Assembly (NCBI RefSeq): GCF_041260155.1
Contig: NC_091943.1
Span: forward strand, 19,095,783 to 19,159,782
Reading direction: 5' to 3'
Length of the DNA stretch: 64,000 nucleotides
From: Ptychodera flava
Lineage: Eukaryota; Hemichordata; Enteropneusta; Ptychoderidae
Below are positions 34,651 through 48,500 of this stretch, piece by piece. Position 1 is the stretch's first letter. The number at the start of each line of letters is the position of its first letter. A program made the position numbers and the translations under genes. The notes under the pieces are model-generated. The model was given only the letters and a program-made list of their open reading frames with translations, was not told where the DNA came from and made no database searches.

Positions 34651-37600
34651 CATTTTTCATGTAAGGCTTTTGTGGAGGCCGAGGACAGGGTATTCACTGT
34701 CATACAGAATGGAGATGGCTGGGCAGCTGATGAAGTCAGTGAACCTGACTCCCTCTTTGAAATCGCCTGCGACTTCTGTCTGCAAAATATTGTGTCTTTT
34801 TTGTGTATACTCAAGATGCATCAGTGAGCATACGGCAGGGCATTTACATCCCCGTGGAGGTATGTGACAAACTTGTCAATCGGTGTGCGGCTCAGCGTAA
34901 GATAACCGGCGATTTCCTGTCTTTGTTTTCGGACACGTCGATGACTAGACTATCGCGTCTGAACTTAAACGGCTGCCATGGCATCCAGCATGGACTTCAA
35001 CACATATGTGGACATGACCTTGTGGAGCTTGACATCTCTGACTGTCAGCTCGGTCCATCCGCCTGGCAACATTTACAAAAACTCAGTGGATCGCTGCTTT
35101 CTCTGAACATTCATGGATGCAACCAGTTGATGATGGGGGTCATGCCGGAGTACTTCCTAATGACAAAGCTGCGGGCGTTGGACATCGGGAACACAAATTC
35201 TCCGCCGGCACTGTTGAAACAGCTCATACTACCGCTTGTCAATCTGACATCACTTGATGTATCCCAAGAAGTCAAGAACGGAGATTTGACTTTCTTAGAT
35301 TCTGTTAAAGACACACTGAGGTCTCTAATTCTGTTTGACTGTAAATTAAGCCTTGATAGCTTTCTATATATCTGTCAAATGAAAGCGCTTCGGTAAGTAT
35401 GCATGTACAGTCTGTCTACAACACTAGACACTGAAAAATTAAACACACATGCACAGCAAGTGAAATACCCCATGATTTGATTGACTGATCCACACAGAGA
35501 TCAAGCACCGCAGTGTGATAAATCTCTAGACTTCTGTACACAGAATACCATGGTGAGAGTTTTTAAAAAACTGACAAAACAAATTGTTGGTTCGAGTATC
35601 TTTCTGAATGCCATATTTTCAATATCACAAAATGTAATCATTTCTGCTTGAAGATGATGCAGTTTTGCAAAACTTTGAAAAGACTTGAAATGAATAGGGA
35701 AATAAAGTTGCATCTTGTTGTCTAAGAAGTAGATATTCATTTGCTACAGCAATCTACATATTCAGTGAGTTATATTTTGTGGCTACCTCCTTTGCTGATA
35801 ACTTCATTTTGAAAAGCACAACATTGAAGTTCACACAAACGTAGGATTTTTTGTGCATATTGCAGCAAAATTTTTATCAGTCACTGACTTGATATTTGTA
35901 TTCTGCCAATTTGAGATTGAACCTGCAAGGACAGGAGCTGAACAATGGTTAAATTGGTGCAATGATGTCTTTGTGTACAAATCAGGGAGAATTGTGGGAA
36001 ATTTCACATGCTGTGAGACATGGAGGTGAAAAGGTCAAACATTTGTCAGTGTAGTTTTATTGCCCTTCCATGGAGGAGTGATCTTCTTAAAAGTGTATGC
36101 ATGAAAAACACCGACCCTTCCTTTCTTCTTGATCAAGAACAAGTGACCCTTCACGTTGTCAAATAATTTGCATTTCTTTAAGGAGCTGGTACTGGTAGTC
36201 TTCCCACATTCCCACGAGAAATGCCAAGTATTTGCCTTGTCAACAGAGTGTGTACTATATATTATAGCCCAAACATCGGACTATGTGCCCGAGGGTAGGT
36301 GACCATTTGCCCGACGTAAGGAGGGCAAATGGTCTCCTGCCCCGAGGGTACATACATGTAGTCCCTTGTTTGGGCTATAATATTTTTATTACATGCCTCT
36401 CTTACTCAGTTTGCACCAACATATTTACGTTTATTGGCAAATTATAGTCAAATACTTTATTTTCATTTTAGACGAAAAACGGTTAAAATAGAACGATTTC
36501 ATCATCGAATGGCGCATTGATATATTTGAACTACTGTTATGGCGGTTTTCAATATTTTTATGCGAAATTTTCCAAAAAACGGATTTTCTTGTGCAAAACA
36601 TGCAATTTCAAGACTTTTACGTCGAAAAGTTTCAAGTTGAAAATAGTTCCGGTTCCCTTTCAGTCCAGTGATGACTATGCGGCCCACGACGTCATCGGCG
36701 AGTTACCATTGAATCCTATGGAGCGCGCGACGTTCGATATACGAGGCATGTAATAAATGTTTATGTATTCAGTCAGCAAATTGTCACAGTGTACTTCAGC
36801 AGTTAAGCTTCAACTACAAAGTTTGTGACTATACCGGTAGATATGATGTGTTGACAATGAACCAATAGGCACTGCAATATTGTCTGAGAAGAACCAAATG
36901 AAACGTAGGTGGTTGTCCCATCTGCAGCCATGCATGTGGGACCCATCCAACGGGTCTGTTACTGCACGCTGCACATCCCAGTTGCATCCCTCGTGCATAT
37001 CCAAAATATTAAAACAGCCGCTGTACCGAAATTGGTGGCTGAGGCTGAAGCAGCTTCATATAAAGAAGGGTCACTACCAAATTTTTTAGCAAAGTCTTAG
37101 TGAGCTATCAACATGCATCAAATGCTGAATATGCTACACTTGCTCAACATTCATTGCCAGTTTCTGGAAAGAGGCAATGTTCATCGACAAGGAAGTTTAG
37201 ACAGGATCATGACTGCCTCCCTATTACATCAGTTGGAAAACTATCCGTCATGTCATTTCTATTCATTTTTCTTAGAGCAAGATGTCAATACCATATGGTG
37301 CCAGCATGTTAATACCAATGTGGCATATGTATACATGCACAGATAACCCACTGGACATGGAGTTGCCTTCCCAGAGGAGTAAAGTGTTCAGTTTAAAAGT
37401 GCAAGGCAGTTTCAATATAAAAGCAATGTCATATCTGTCCCTAAAGTATGATGTAGTACAGTGATCAATAGACCTGACCCCTTATTGCTCTGCTCTGTGA
37501 AACCTGTGTTGTGGAAATAACTGTACATTATCCTTTGAGTAGTTTCTGCTTTTTTGTTGTAAACACACTGAACTGTGTAGCATGTAAAATTATCTTTTTT

Positions 37601-40600
37601 CAGACATCTCGACATTTCTCAAGACGTGGACGTGCTGGAGACGGTGACATCAGCAAATGTGTTGCCCCAACTGATTGCCAACTTGCCCAATCTTGTGTCA
37701 CTAGATGTATCTGGAACGGACATCGCGTTTACAGAAAACTATGTCGCTATTAGGTAAGAGTAATCGCCTAATGTTAGGCCAAAAAATAAAAAATAAATGT
37801 TTCTGGTCACGCGCGCGGTCACTTGAACAACAGCACATCACCCTTTTATTCTGTTTGTGGCCGGCGGCCGTGGCTGACACCAAACCAAAATGGCTGAAGA
37901 GAAAGAGAAGATTCTTTGGGGCATGATCAGTGACTGCATGAACAGTATATATGTGACTATAGTGATAAAACTATAAAACTGACCCTCCTCCCTCCCTTGA
38001 GGGAAAAAAAATTAAAATAATAAAAAAATTAAATGCGCGTTGCCGCACCATTTTTTAAAGAAAGACCTGACCAGAAACATTTCTTTTTTTTTTGGCCTTA
38101 CCAGTATGTTCCTTATGATATTCGCTTGGATGTTGTAGATCGCGTAGTTTCAAGTAAAGGTGTAGTTTGAAATACATGTGTTTTAACATACATAAAACTG
38201 TAAGTTTTCACTTACTCAAACTCTCTTTCAAAATCAAGAAGAAGTCACTGCGCAACAATTCATACCAGGCAATGTGCAATAATTTACACTAGAGAAACAA
38301 ATAACCCATCATGTCTTTCAAAATAACCACCATCCTGTGTAAATGCTATACATGCAGGAACAATTAAATTTTGGCTTTTCACAAAAGTGAACAGATGAAA
38401 AGTTTATTTACTTCGTGAGCTTCAAAATAAGCCCCCATTAACCCTTTTCCTGCCAAGTCCATATTTCACCACCAGGTCAAGATGGTTAAAATTAATGAAA
38501 CACATCGTATTCCATATGATGCATTTTAACATAATACTGTACATTTGAAGGCTGATGAAAACATAATACTGTAAAGTTGATTTTTTTAAACAAAAGATGC
38601 TATAACATACATGTACCAAGCCAAGTGGGTGAAAATACGTCATTTTTTGGCTCAATACCGCTTTTTACTGACTTAGCTGATGGGGAAGTGATACAGTATT
38701 ACTGTCTGGCAGGAAAAGGGTTAAATAGCCAAACCAATCACTTAACCGTTTTCCTGCCAGACAGTATCACTTCCCCATCAGCCAAGTCAGTAAAAAGCGG
38801 TATTGAGCCAAAACATGACATATTTTCACCCACTTGGCTTGGTCTGTTATAGTATCGTTAGTCCCAAAAAATCAAGTTTACAGTATTTATGTTTTAAACA
38901 GCTTTCAAATGTACAGTATTAGTTACAATACACCATATGGAATATGTTGTGTTTCATTAATTTTAACCATCTTGACCCTGCAGTGAAATATGGACTTGGC
39001 AGGAAAGGGTCAATTGTAAAAGTTTGAGAATTGAAATATCTGTCCCTGGAGGCATGTACATTACACCTTAAATATGATTTTCACAGGGGATGCCTATGAA
39101 GTGGTATAAAAATATCACTAAATGCAGATACAAAAATTTCAAGAAGTAATCTTCGCGGGAGAACTTGCACTAACCACCTCATGGGTACTTAAGTTTAGCA
39201 CATTTCAAAACATTGTCCAAGCCATAGCTTTTTGTTTGTGTGATATTTGCAGGCTTATGATTGTCATCTTGTTTCATTTACAATACCAAGGTGATGAATA
39301 TAATGAATTTATTACCTGTATGAACATGATTAATTTTATAAGCTAGAAAGGAATTGGATGATGTGATACAGCTGTGTATTTGTAATTACTACTACCAGTA
39401 GATTAGGGTTGGTACTTTGTTCCTAAATTTACCACATCAGCGGTAAACTCAAGTTGGCGGCAACATCTTGCAGTCTTAAACAACAACAGAATAATTAATG
39501 AAAAGTAATGTGTCAGCCAAGTTAATACAGCATCTGTAATACATCAACAGTGTCTGCTAGACTGGTAAAAAAATTCCATAGTACATGTATACATGTGAAA
39601 GATGAAACCTACAAATTTATCAAAACTTTCAGTTCATGAATATTTCAGTTTCTAGCCAAGTGAAGGTCAAAAAAAGTCAAGTTTACAAATTTACAATGCC
39701 TTACACTTCTTTTCCAATAAATGCCTGTAATTGGCTGATTACTTGGGAAATCTCTTGGAGATTAATCCAAGTTTTGCATATGGGATTAATTTGCATTTGC
39801 AAAAAAAAATGCTTACATGCAAGATACAGAATTGTTATTTGACTGTAAAATATAGTGCACAGCACAACTGAAAAAAAACTTTGAACTTTTCATTCATAGT
39901 GATGATGGCAAGAAAATGAAGAGTCGAATAGCTGGTCTGACTGGGCTCACCAAACCCCTGGAATTCCTTGGATTGCTGGATTCCAGCGCCTGTGAACAGG
40001 AAAACATACCAGCGTTGAAGGTAAATCTGTTTTGTGATCTTAAGTGTGCTTAATACCTCATGCTTCATTAAGGAGAGATGAATTCTCTTTTTTTAACCTT
40101 GGGTCTCATTAGGATCAGTTTTGGCTCACCTTTGCATGCAAAAGGGTCTTTTAGAGGATATCAGTAGGTACATGTATGTACTGTAACTCTTACAACTCCC
40201 TAGTCTTCTCATGATTGATACAAAATAATTTACACATCTGCTAATCTTCAGTCTTGCCCACTCATCTGACTGAAACATGCCTTCTTATCGGTTGCTACAT
40301 GCCTGTTGTCTACTCTGCTTCCACAGTACTAGTATAAAATAGCCCAAAGGTATTGTTTCAAATATCCACCAGATACTACTATCACAGAATTTATTAAGCA
40401 AACGTTTTGTTACTGGCTAATCAGCAGAGCAATACTGTAACATTTCTCATAAAACAAAAACACCAAGTAAATTTACCCTTTATTCTGCTGGCTCCTGTGG
40501 CTTCCCCATTGGCCAAGCGAGTAGAAAGCCATATTGAGCTGAAATCTATATATTTTCACCTACTTGGCATGGCGTGTTACCCGTACATAGCTAGCAGGTT

Positions 40601-42429
40601 TAATCAGTAAATCCTGTTACAGTATCTCCTCTTTTCACTGAATTTAAATGTTGCAAGATATTACACACATTATGCCATTCTTATTTTGACCAACTTGATC
40701 TGATGGTGACAAGTGAACTAGCTTGGCCAGAATGAGATAAGAGTTGTCTGCTAAACTATTGTCATTGTTCAACATGTAGGTATCAGGCCAGAATGATGAG
40801 CAGCAGATACTGACAGCTTTAGAAGCCTATGTGACCAGGACACCTTTCTTTGTCAAAGCACTGAACAGCTTGTTTGACATTGCCAGGGTGGCAGAAATAC
40901 GGAATCCATATCAGGCAGTCAAGGTAAGGACAGGTGATGCAGTAAGGTTGTCTTACTCATTCTTTTGAAATAATTTGTGGTATAATTTTTTCAAATGTAA
41001 ATATATATGTTGTAAGAAAGATATATATGTCAAAACTTAGTTGGAATCGGTCAGGTGATAGGCTGTGCCAGTGTCCTTTTTTTATGCATCCTTTGTGGTA
41101 TTTTTGTAATAACATTACTGTTTATAATACCGGATACATCTCACATTTGTGACTGGGGTGTCAAATGGGCCGTTTTACTGTTTCTTGCAATGTTAACAAT
41201 TTTTCTTCCGATTTACTTTATTTTTCGCCCAAGTATGGAATGCTATCTTCCACAGCCTTCTGGATAGCCTGTAAAATGTTAATGTACAGGGCGTAAGAGG
41301 TATTTCTGCAATTGTGCCATGTGTCCCTATAAACAGTTCAACAGTGAACGCGCTATGGTAGCTGGAGAATGCACTGTACATGAGGGTTGGGGATGCCTTG
41401 AAATGGGGAATGTTACAAAACAGTCTATTTTAACACAGCAAAACTCTATTATTCTATCTCAATGGAAGATAAGAGTAATTTGTCGTATCTTCATAAATTA
41501 GTTAAAGTGACATTTTGTGACATAAATGTCATATGTTAAATGTACCAGTATCAGCGCAGTCATGCACTATGACTTGCATCGTTTAACTTCATTTATTTTG
41601 ACAAAACTCTGCCTCTACATCATCAGAACTGTGAAGAGAAGTTGAACTCTACCCTCTCCCTGCGATATTCTTATTTGTTAATCCAATACTACAGCATGCG
41701 AATAGGTTGATTTAAAATGTTATATCATTTGTGCCCTCATTTTTATTGTACACAGGTATGCAAAAGTAATTTCACCTGAGAAATTAGTGTAGTGATTAGA
41801 ATGAGTGATAGGTTTGTCAGACAGCTGCCCATGGATCTTGACTGCAAACTGAATTTATCCACAATAAAACTCACAGCGAATTGAGTGAAGTTCAGATGGA
41901 AAAAGGAGAAAAGACTCAGAGAAATTTTGAAAGTAACACTTGGCATATGTCGCAAAGTCCACATTTAATGTTGTAATGTTTCTTATTCTCCCAGTGTATT
42001 GTGGCAGGAATGGACAGACATCGTGACAAGACAAGTCGTCCAGATTTCAGGAAGGTACAAAACTCATTGAATTTTGTAGAATTTTCACCATCTCTGAATG
42101 CACAGAAATACAGCGTACAAGTGTATGAAGAACTGTGTAAAGTTATTTACAACTTCAATCCTATGTACATGTATCAATGTATGTATAGTAGTAGCACATG
42201 AAACACATGCATTATCCAGTACAGCTGTACATTACATAGATCTCACAATGCATGTACAGATACATACTGCCAAATGCACTGATGTGTGTACCTACAAACA
42301 AATATCTGTACCGGTATATGCGTAAATTGATTTACACACAATACATACCATTACATATGCATGTACCGGTATGTATATGTGTAGATAAATGTATTCATAT
42401 TAATGTATAGATGCATGCATATATATATA

Positions 42430-42528
<99 letters not shown>

Positions 42529-45500
42529 GAAGACTTAGACATAGTCACAGACACACACACACATATACACACACATTCATTTATAGAAACATGTATACCA
42601 GTACATACATATGTACATACGAAATATGCTTGATATGTATAGGCTCTTACATATACTCATTGATACCCTTACACATCCCAAACAGTGTAAAATGCTATTA
42701 TCATAATGATAAGACCTGTCACGGTCCCTCCACAAACCGTGGATCTGTACGGCCATGATTGGTATTTGGGCACTCAATCTTGTGTGTATGTATCTCTCTC
42801 TGTGTATGTATATATGTATACATGCATGCCACATATATACGTGAATATAAATACATTTATCTACACATGATATACCACACTCAGTCTTGTGTGTGTGTAT
42901 CACTCTCTCTGTGTATGTATGTAAACATACATGCCATATATACGGTATGTGAATATAAATGCATTTATCGACAAATATACTACACTCAGTCTTGTGGCCA
43001 GAGTGGCCTGTGTGACCTTGAGCACCAAACTACTTATCAGGGCGATACAGATCAATTAGAATACCAGTACTGGTGTACCAGACTTACAGCGAGAGAGGTG
43101 TATTCATGAGATGCAACTATCCATGATAAGTACCACGTTATCGAATTACATTTTTGAAATTTGTCATTTGTGTTCTATCCAGTGCCTCACTCTACCACCT
43201 GACAAAGAGAGATGCCTATGCTAAATTGGGACACAGTCTAAGAAGGTAAGCTGCATGAAACAAAAACCTGGAACCACCATAGTCAATTCCGTGAGGCTGA
43301 GCTTTGCCATAGACAACACCAGTAATTAGTCACTGCACACTTAAGGTGTTGGTGCATGTATATGAGTGGCATCTATTTCATTAATATGGTTTGCATATAT
43401 GTAAGTTTCTTGTGTATTGGATATTCAGGGTTTGCTATCAGCGATTCTCAGTGTTTCATGACGTCAACTACTAATTGATCCATTACCAGCGCATTATCTC
43501 AATGCTTACAACGCATAAATGTCCTTTACTTGATAGACCCACTCTATTTGAGAAAATATATGATGAGACAAACTTAAATTGGAATTCATTTATTGACAAA
43601 AGGTGTTCCTTTATTATCATAGGATCAAAAAGAATGTCTTTTTCATGTTGGAGAAAGTTTGATTTATTTGACAACCAGTTTACTGTGGTGTTGAAGTCAC
43701 AAATGCTTTTGACAACTATATCGGCAACAGTTCTTTTTGGCCCCATCCCGGAAATCACTTTAATCTCAGACTATCCTTGGAAGAAGCACATCAAATACAA
43801 CTTTTGGAGGGGTTTATAATTAGGATCAGGTTTAGTTACAGGGTTAGCTACTTAAAGTGTTGTTACCCTTAGTACCCAAGAAAAAATTTGGGGGTTGGGG
43901 GACCTTAAGGAACTTTTTCCACTATATGCATACAAATATACGGATACAGCTATTGCCCCACCATAGATATGAAGGGTACTAGCAAATGCACATTTTCTGT
44001 TTCAGGAAATCTATAGTGGCATTGATCAACGCCATGGAGAATCTGCCGCGCGAACCCACGCTGCAACGAAATGCCTGTCTGACATTATGCAACTTCAAAG
44101 TGACCTGAAGAGCTGGAGTTCGTTTACGAGCGAGTGGCCCGGCAGCTTCTGCGACTCGCAACCGACGAAATGAACGATGACTTCATACAGAAGGTGGCAG
44201 TGTACCTGTGCAATGCCATAGTGTGCCAGGTGGATGGTGTTCAAAAGCAGCTGGTTGGCAAGATAGGTGTGGTAAAGGTTGGTAAACCCAAGTTATGCAA
44301 GACGTCTTCATCATATGCCATCATTCCAAAGTCCCCGTTCATTGGCTATACTACCGTACACTATCGAAAGATAAAGCACTATTATATTTACTTAGTGTGC
44401 AAACTTTTCCAAAAAGCATTTATTTATAAAGATAATATAGCAATTACATAAAAACTGATAGTGGACACACTGATCAGCTGAACATGTACGCATGGCTAAG
44501 CATTATGTGAAATTTTGGTTAGTCACTGATAAACCTGCTATGGCAATCAGTGCTAGGAGAGTGCAGTTTGGATTTCACATCATCTCTCCAGATGGAGGTT
44601 ACACGTATCATCTTCCCATATGTCTCACCAATTATCTAGGCTCACCTTTCCCCAATTTCAATGTTCCCTCCCAAAGACAATGTTGAAGTTAATCAAGGAG
44701 AGACTGGAAAACAGAAATTGTGATGAAGTAATGGAAATAGCCTGGAGTACTCTGTGGAATGTCACCGGTGAGTGAGAATTAAATTTTATATCTGTTATTA
44801 TTATATTGTATTGCATTCATTTTGTCAGTGTTCCGGTCAATTGGATATTGCAGCAAGTCTGGGATCAGAGATTCCAGATCTCGAACTTGATGGTGCTTTT
44901 TCACCTGATCAAAATATGCGTCACATCGCCTTCCGAAAGTGAACAAGGGCTTGGTTGACCATTGTCACTGGTGTACAAAGGAAGAGTTGAATTTTTGTTT
45001 TCCCAATCCAATAACGGGACTAGGGTTTTTCCAATCAAAGGACTGCCAGTAGTGTAATCCATTGTCAGTTGTATGCTTAGTACATGATGTGGTTTGAAAC
45101 ACCTTTCTGTCAATTGCTATAAATTTCAGATGTATGTGTTGGCCAGATACAAGTTGAAAATGTCACAACTAGGCGTGTTCTTGATTTCAGATGAAACTGC
45201 TGAGAATTGCCAGATGTTCTTAGAAGGGAATGGAATGCAGCTGTTTTTGTCCTGCTATTCTGTAAGTGAAATAGTTACCCCATTCTAGTATTGTCTCATA
45301 AATGAAAAAGAAAACTCTAAATTGAAAGAGCAAATGTAAAAAAATTCTATCTACAGACCTAATTACCCATGTTATCATGTTGGCCCATAGTGTTTTCTGT
45401 ATACTTTTCCATGCCAAAGATATATCCACAAAAAATTTCACTCATGAAAAAATCTAAATCAATTATATTGTAACTTTGACACTTCAAAGATTAGTCAAAG

Positions 45501-48500
45501 TGATATTCAAAACTGAATGGGCATTCAATTGAACAACCTTCTTTGATGTGTATTTTTTTCCATCCCAGACATTCCCTGGCAAACCAGAATTATTACGTAA
45601 TATGATGGGACTGCTTGGAAACGTGTCAGAGGTCAGAGAACTCAGAGAAGAGCTCATTAAATATGCAAATGTATTCAGGTGAGATTGCTGAATTCCTTCA
45701 TCACTGTCTATCCCCGCAAAGTCAGGGTTAAAGAGTATGTATCATTAGGTTTATTTGAAGCCAAATACTTGACAAAGTGACAGACTGTTCTCTAATGTTG
45801 CATTGCTATACTTGCCCATGAAGTTTTGTCCGCCATGAAGAAGGGGATACACCTTTTGTGAATTCCCCTTTGTTCAGCCTACCTGTGACAATGGTGCCTC
45901 CAGCTCATATATGTGAACACATTTTGGAACACCTTTGCATTCTGTTTGACTCTAAATCTCAACCTGATGTCATAGGTTACCAGGGGTCAGGTAGACTGAA
46001 AGATCCACCGCTCGAGGGCGCTCTTTCTGCTCTCCTTAAGAAGGGAGCGCAGAAAGCGCCCTCAAACACTGGATCTTCCAGTCTTCGGGGGTCTGGGTTC
46101 GAAGGTGAAAAAACATAACTCTCAAATGAAATAGTAAATGAAAAGAGCTTTTCTAATGCTTCACAAATTGTAGCGATTTACTGGACAATCACAGCGATGG
46201 CATTGAAGTGAGTTACAACGCGGCTGGTGTTCTCTCCCACATCGCCTCCGACGGCATTGAAGTCTGGAATCCACTCATGTCTCCCATCGACAGGAATGCA
46301 GTCTTGACAAAGATGGTGGAAGCCATCGATTCATGGGATCTTAATGCCCAGAGGAACATAAACTACAGGTGAGCGAGTTGCCTTGTGTCAGATGTGACCA
46401 CTTTCCATGTCAGCTTTTGATCTCAGCATTTCTAGCCGATTTGATAGTGCAAAATATCTACAATTCAATATTACATCTGTTTCACATTCTGTCTTGTGCA
46501 GTTGATGAAAGAAGAAAAACCAAATTAAATATGGGAATATGACCTTAAAAACATGAAAGTGATACAAATATTTCCAACATTTCTGTGTTTCAAAAACAGT
46601 TTTGCCATCTAACACTTACCACTCTATTGATATGTCTTTTCATCATAGATTTTTCATGTCAGTGTTTAACTGTTATTGTTGAAAAAGTAATCCGTGTCCA
46701 GACATAGATCCAGTACTTCATTTGCTTTGCAGTGCTGACCTTGCATAGATCTGCATACTCTACTGACAAGTCAGTTAATCCACATGTTAACATCGCTGTT
46801 GTGGGTATGCCCAGAAACTCATGGCAGAAAATGCTGAAAATAATTTTAAAAGTTGGAAGTGTGTAGTTTATCAGGTGTGCACAGATGTCCCACACCACAT
46901 CAATACTGTCATTCTTTTGTGCGTCTGTGAGCAATAAGGTATCTGTTGGATGACAACATATTGCCAAATATTTGCATCTGTACTAGGAATGGAAAGGGCC
47001 ATAGCTTTCTTATTCCAGATATAAAGACATTTTGAAGATACTCCCACAAAAACACAAGTGAATGGGAAGATGTGAAGCCTTAGGTTTTGAAACATTCAAT
47101 CATTAGTTTCTTTTCCGCTGTTTTACGTATAAAATAAATGTTCGTTGGCACCTGTTGTCTGCACACTGTGCAGTTACTGTTATTCCAGCTTATGGTCTTT
47201 GTGATTGCTTTCTTGATATAGTTTGTCTGTTTTTCTCTTCACTCAAGGTCATTTGAACCAATCTTGCGTCTTGTGTCCTGCTATCACACTCCACAAGTGC
47301 AGCTTTGGGCAGTTTGGGCATTGGCAAACCTTACAACAGTCTACCGTAAGTCATGTTCATAAAACAAATTACACGACTCTTTTACAAAAATGGATTAAAC
47401 TATTGGCGGAAGTTCCATTTTAAGGCTTCATCGACTCACTGCATTTGGAATCATGGGGTAAAAGCGCCAAGTTTAGTGCTTTTCATTACATGATATTTTA
47501 GGAGGCATCATGGTCCAGTGGCTAGAGCAGTGGACTCACGATCACAGGATGGTGAGTTCGAGCCCCGGCATGGCCATGGTGTTGTGTCCTTGAGCAAGGC
47601 ACTTTATTCCTCATTGCTTCTCCCCACCCAGGAGTGATGGGTACCTGGTAGGACAGTGGTTGTAATGTGTGTGTTTAGCTCTGCTGTGCTTATTGGCTGC
47701 ACATGTGAGCTGTTGTTTGCTCCCCAGGGAGTTGAGTGGTATCATATTAGGTCCAGTGACCAGGGGTAATAATAATTGTAAAGCGCCTTGAGCACATGTA
47801 CTTGTGGATATGTGCGCTATATAAGAACCCAATATTATGATATGGCAAGGGTCATCTTCTAACGGGTATGGTATTGTCCACTCACGTTCACGCCAAACTG
47901 TGCGTATTTGCATAACTTAATAGTTATGCAAATACACAGAGCCTGGTGTAAACATGAATGACAATGCCATACCCATCAGAAGATGGTCCCTGCCATATTA
48001 CAAGATGAAAGCACCAAGTGAGTTGATGACGCCCTAAAATGCAACTTCCACCAATAGTTTTATCCGTTTTTGTAAAAAAATCGTGCGAGTTAAAAGTGGC
48101 AAAAACGGCTTTTCCGGAATAAATGACCCCAAAAAGTAGCGCATATGTGAAAATCAGCCTTGGTAAACTCCCCCTTTAAGGCAACTTTTAACCATTCTCT
48201 TTCAAAATCAAGAATAAAAATCAGGTGTCACTGAGCAAATTCTGGTACTCGAGAAACAAATTATCAAATATTTACACAAGCTTGAAATTTAAATTTGCAA
48301 TTCAAGGATGGAAGACAGTGTTAAAGTACACAATTAGAGATCAAGTGTTCATCATGTCCTTTCAGCTGAGAAGTCTGCTCTCTGCTGAGAACAGAGGGTG
48401 GCTGTGACCTGCTGCAGAACATTCTAGAGCATGAGCCACCTGTGCCTCGAGTCAAAGAGCTGGCACAGAAGACGCTGAACAATGTAGCTGCATTTGAACA

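Noticed and set aside
41055..41267. Open frame of 70 codons with two hydrophobic stretches
   Set aside because: It has a GTG start in a T-rich ZER1 intron. Hydrophobicity follows from base composition.
42351..43109. Open frames with IYIYIY and CVCVS strings
   Set aside because: They come from the (TA)n tract and the TG/CT-rich tandem duplication in a ZER1 intron.
45858..46118. Open frame of 86 codons in ZER1 intron 10
   Set aside because: Half of it is the arms of a fold-back repeat. There is no homology and no initiating context.
47501..47575. Possible functional tRNA gene
   Set aside because: A and B boxes are present but the arms do not fold into a full cloverleaf, and the sequence continues into a SINE body.
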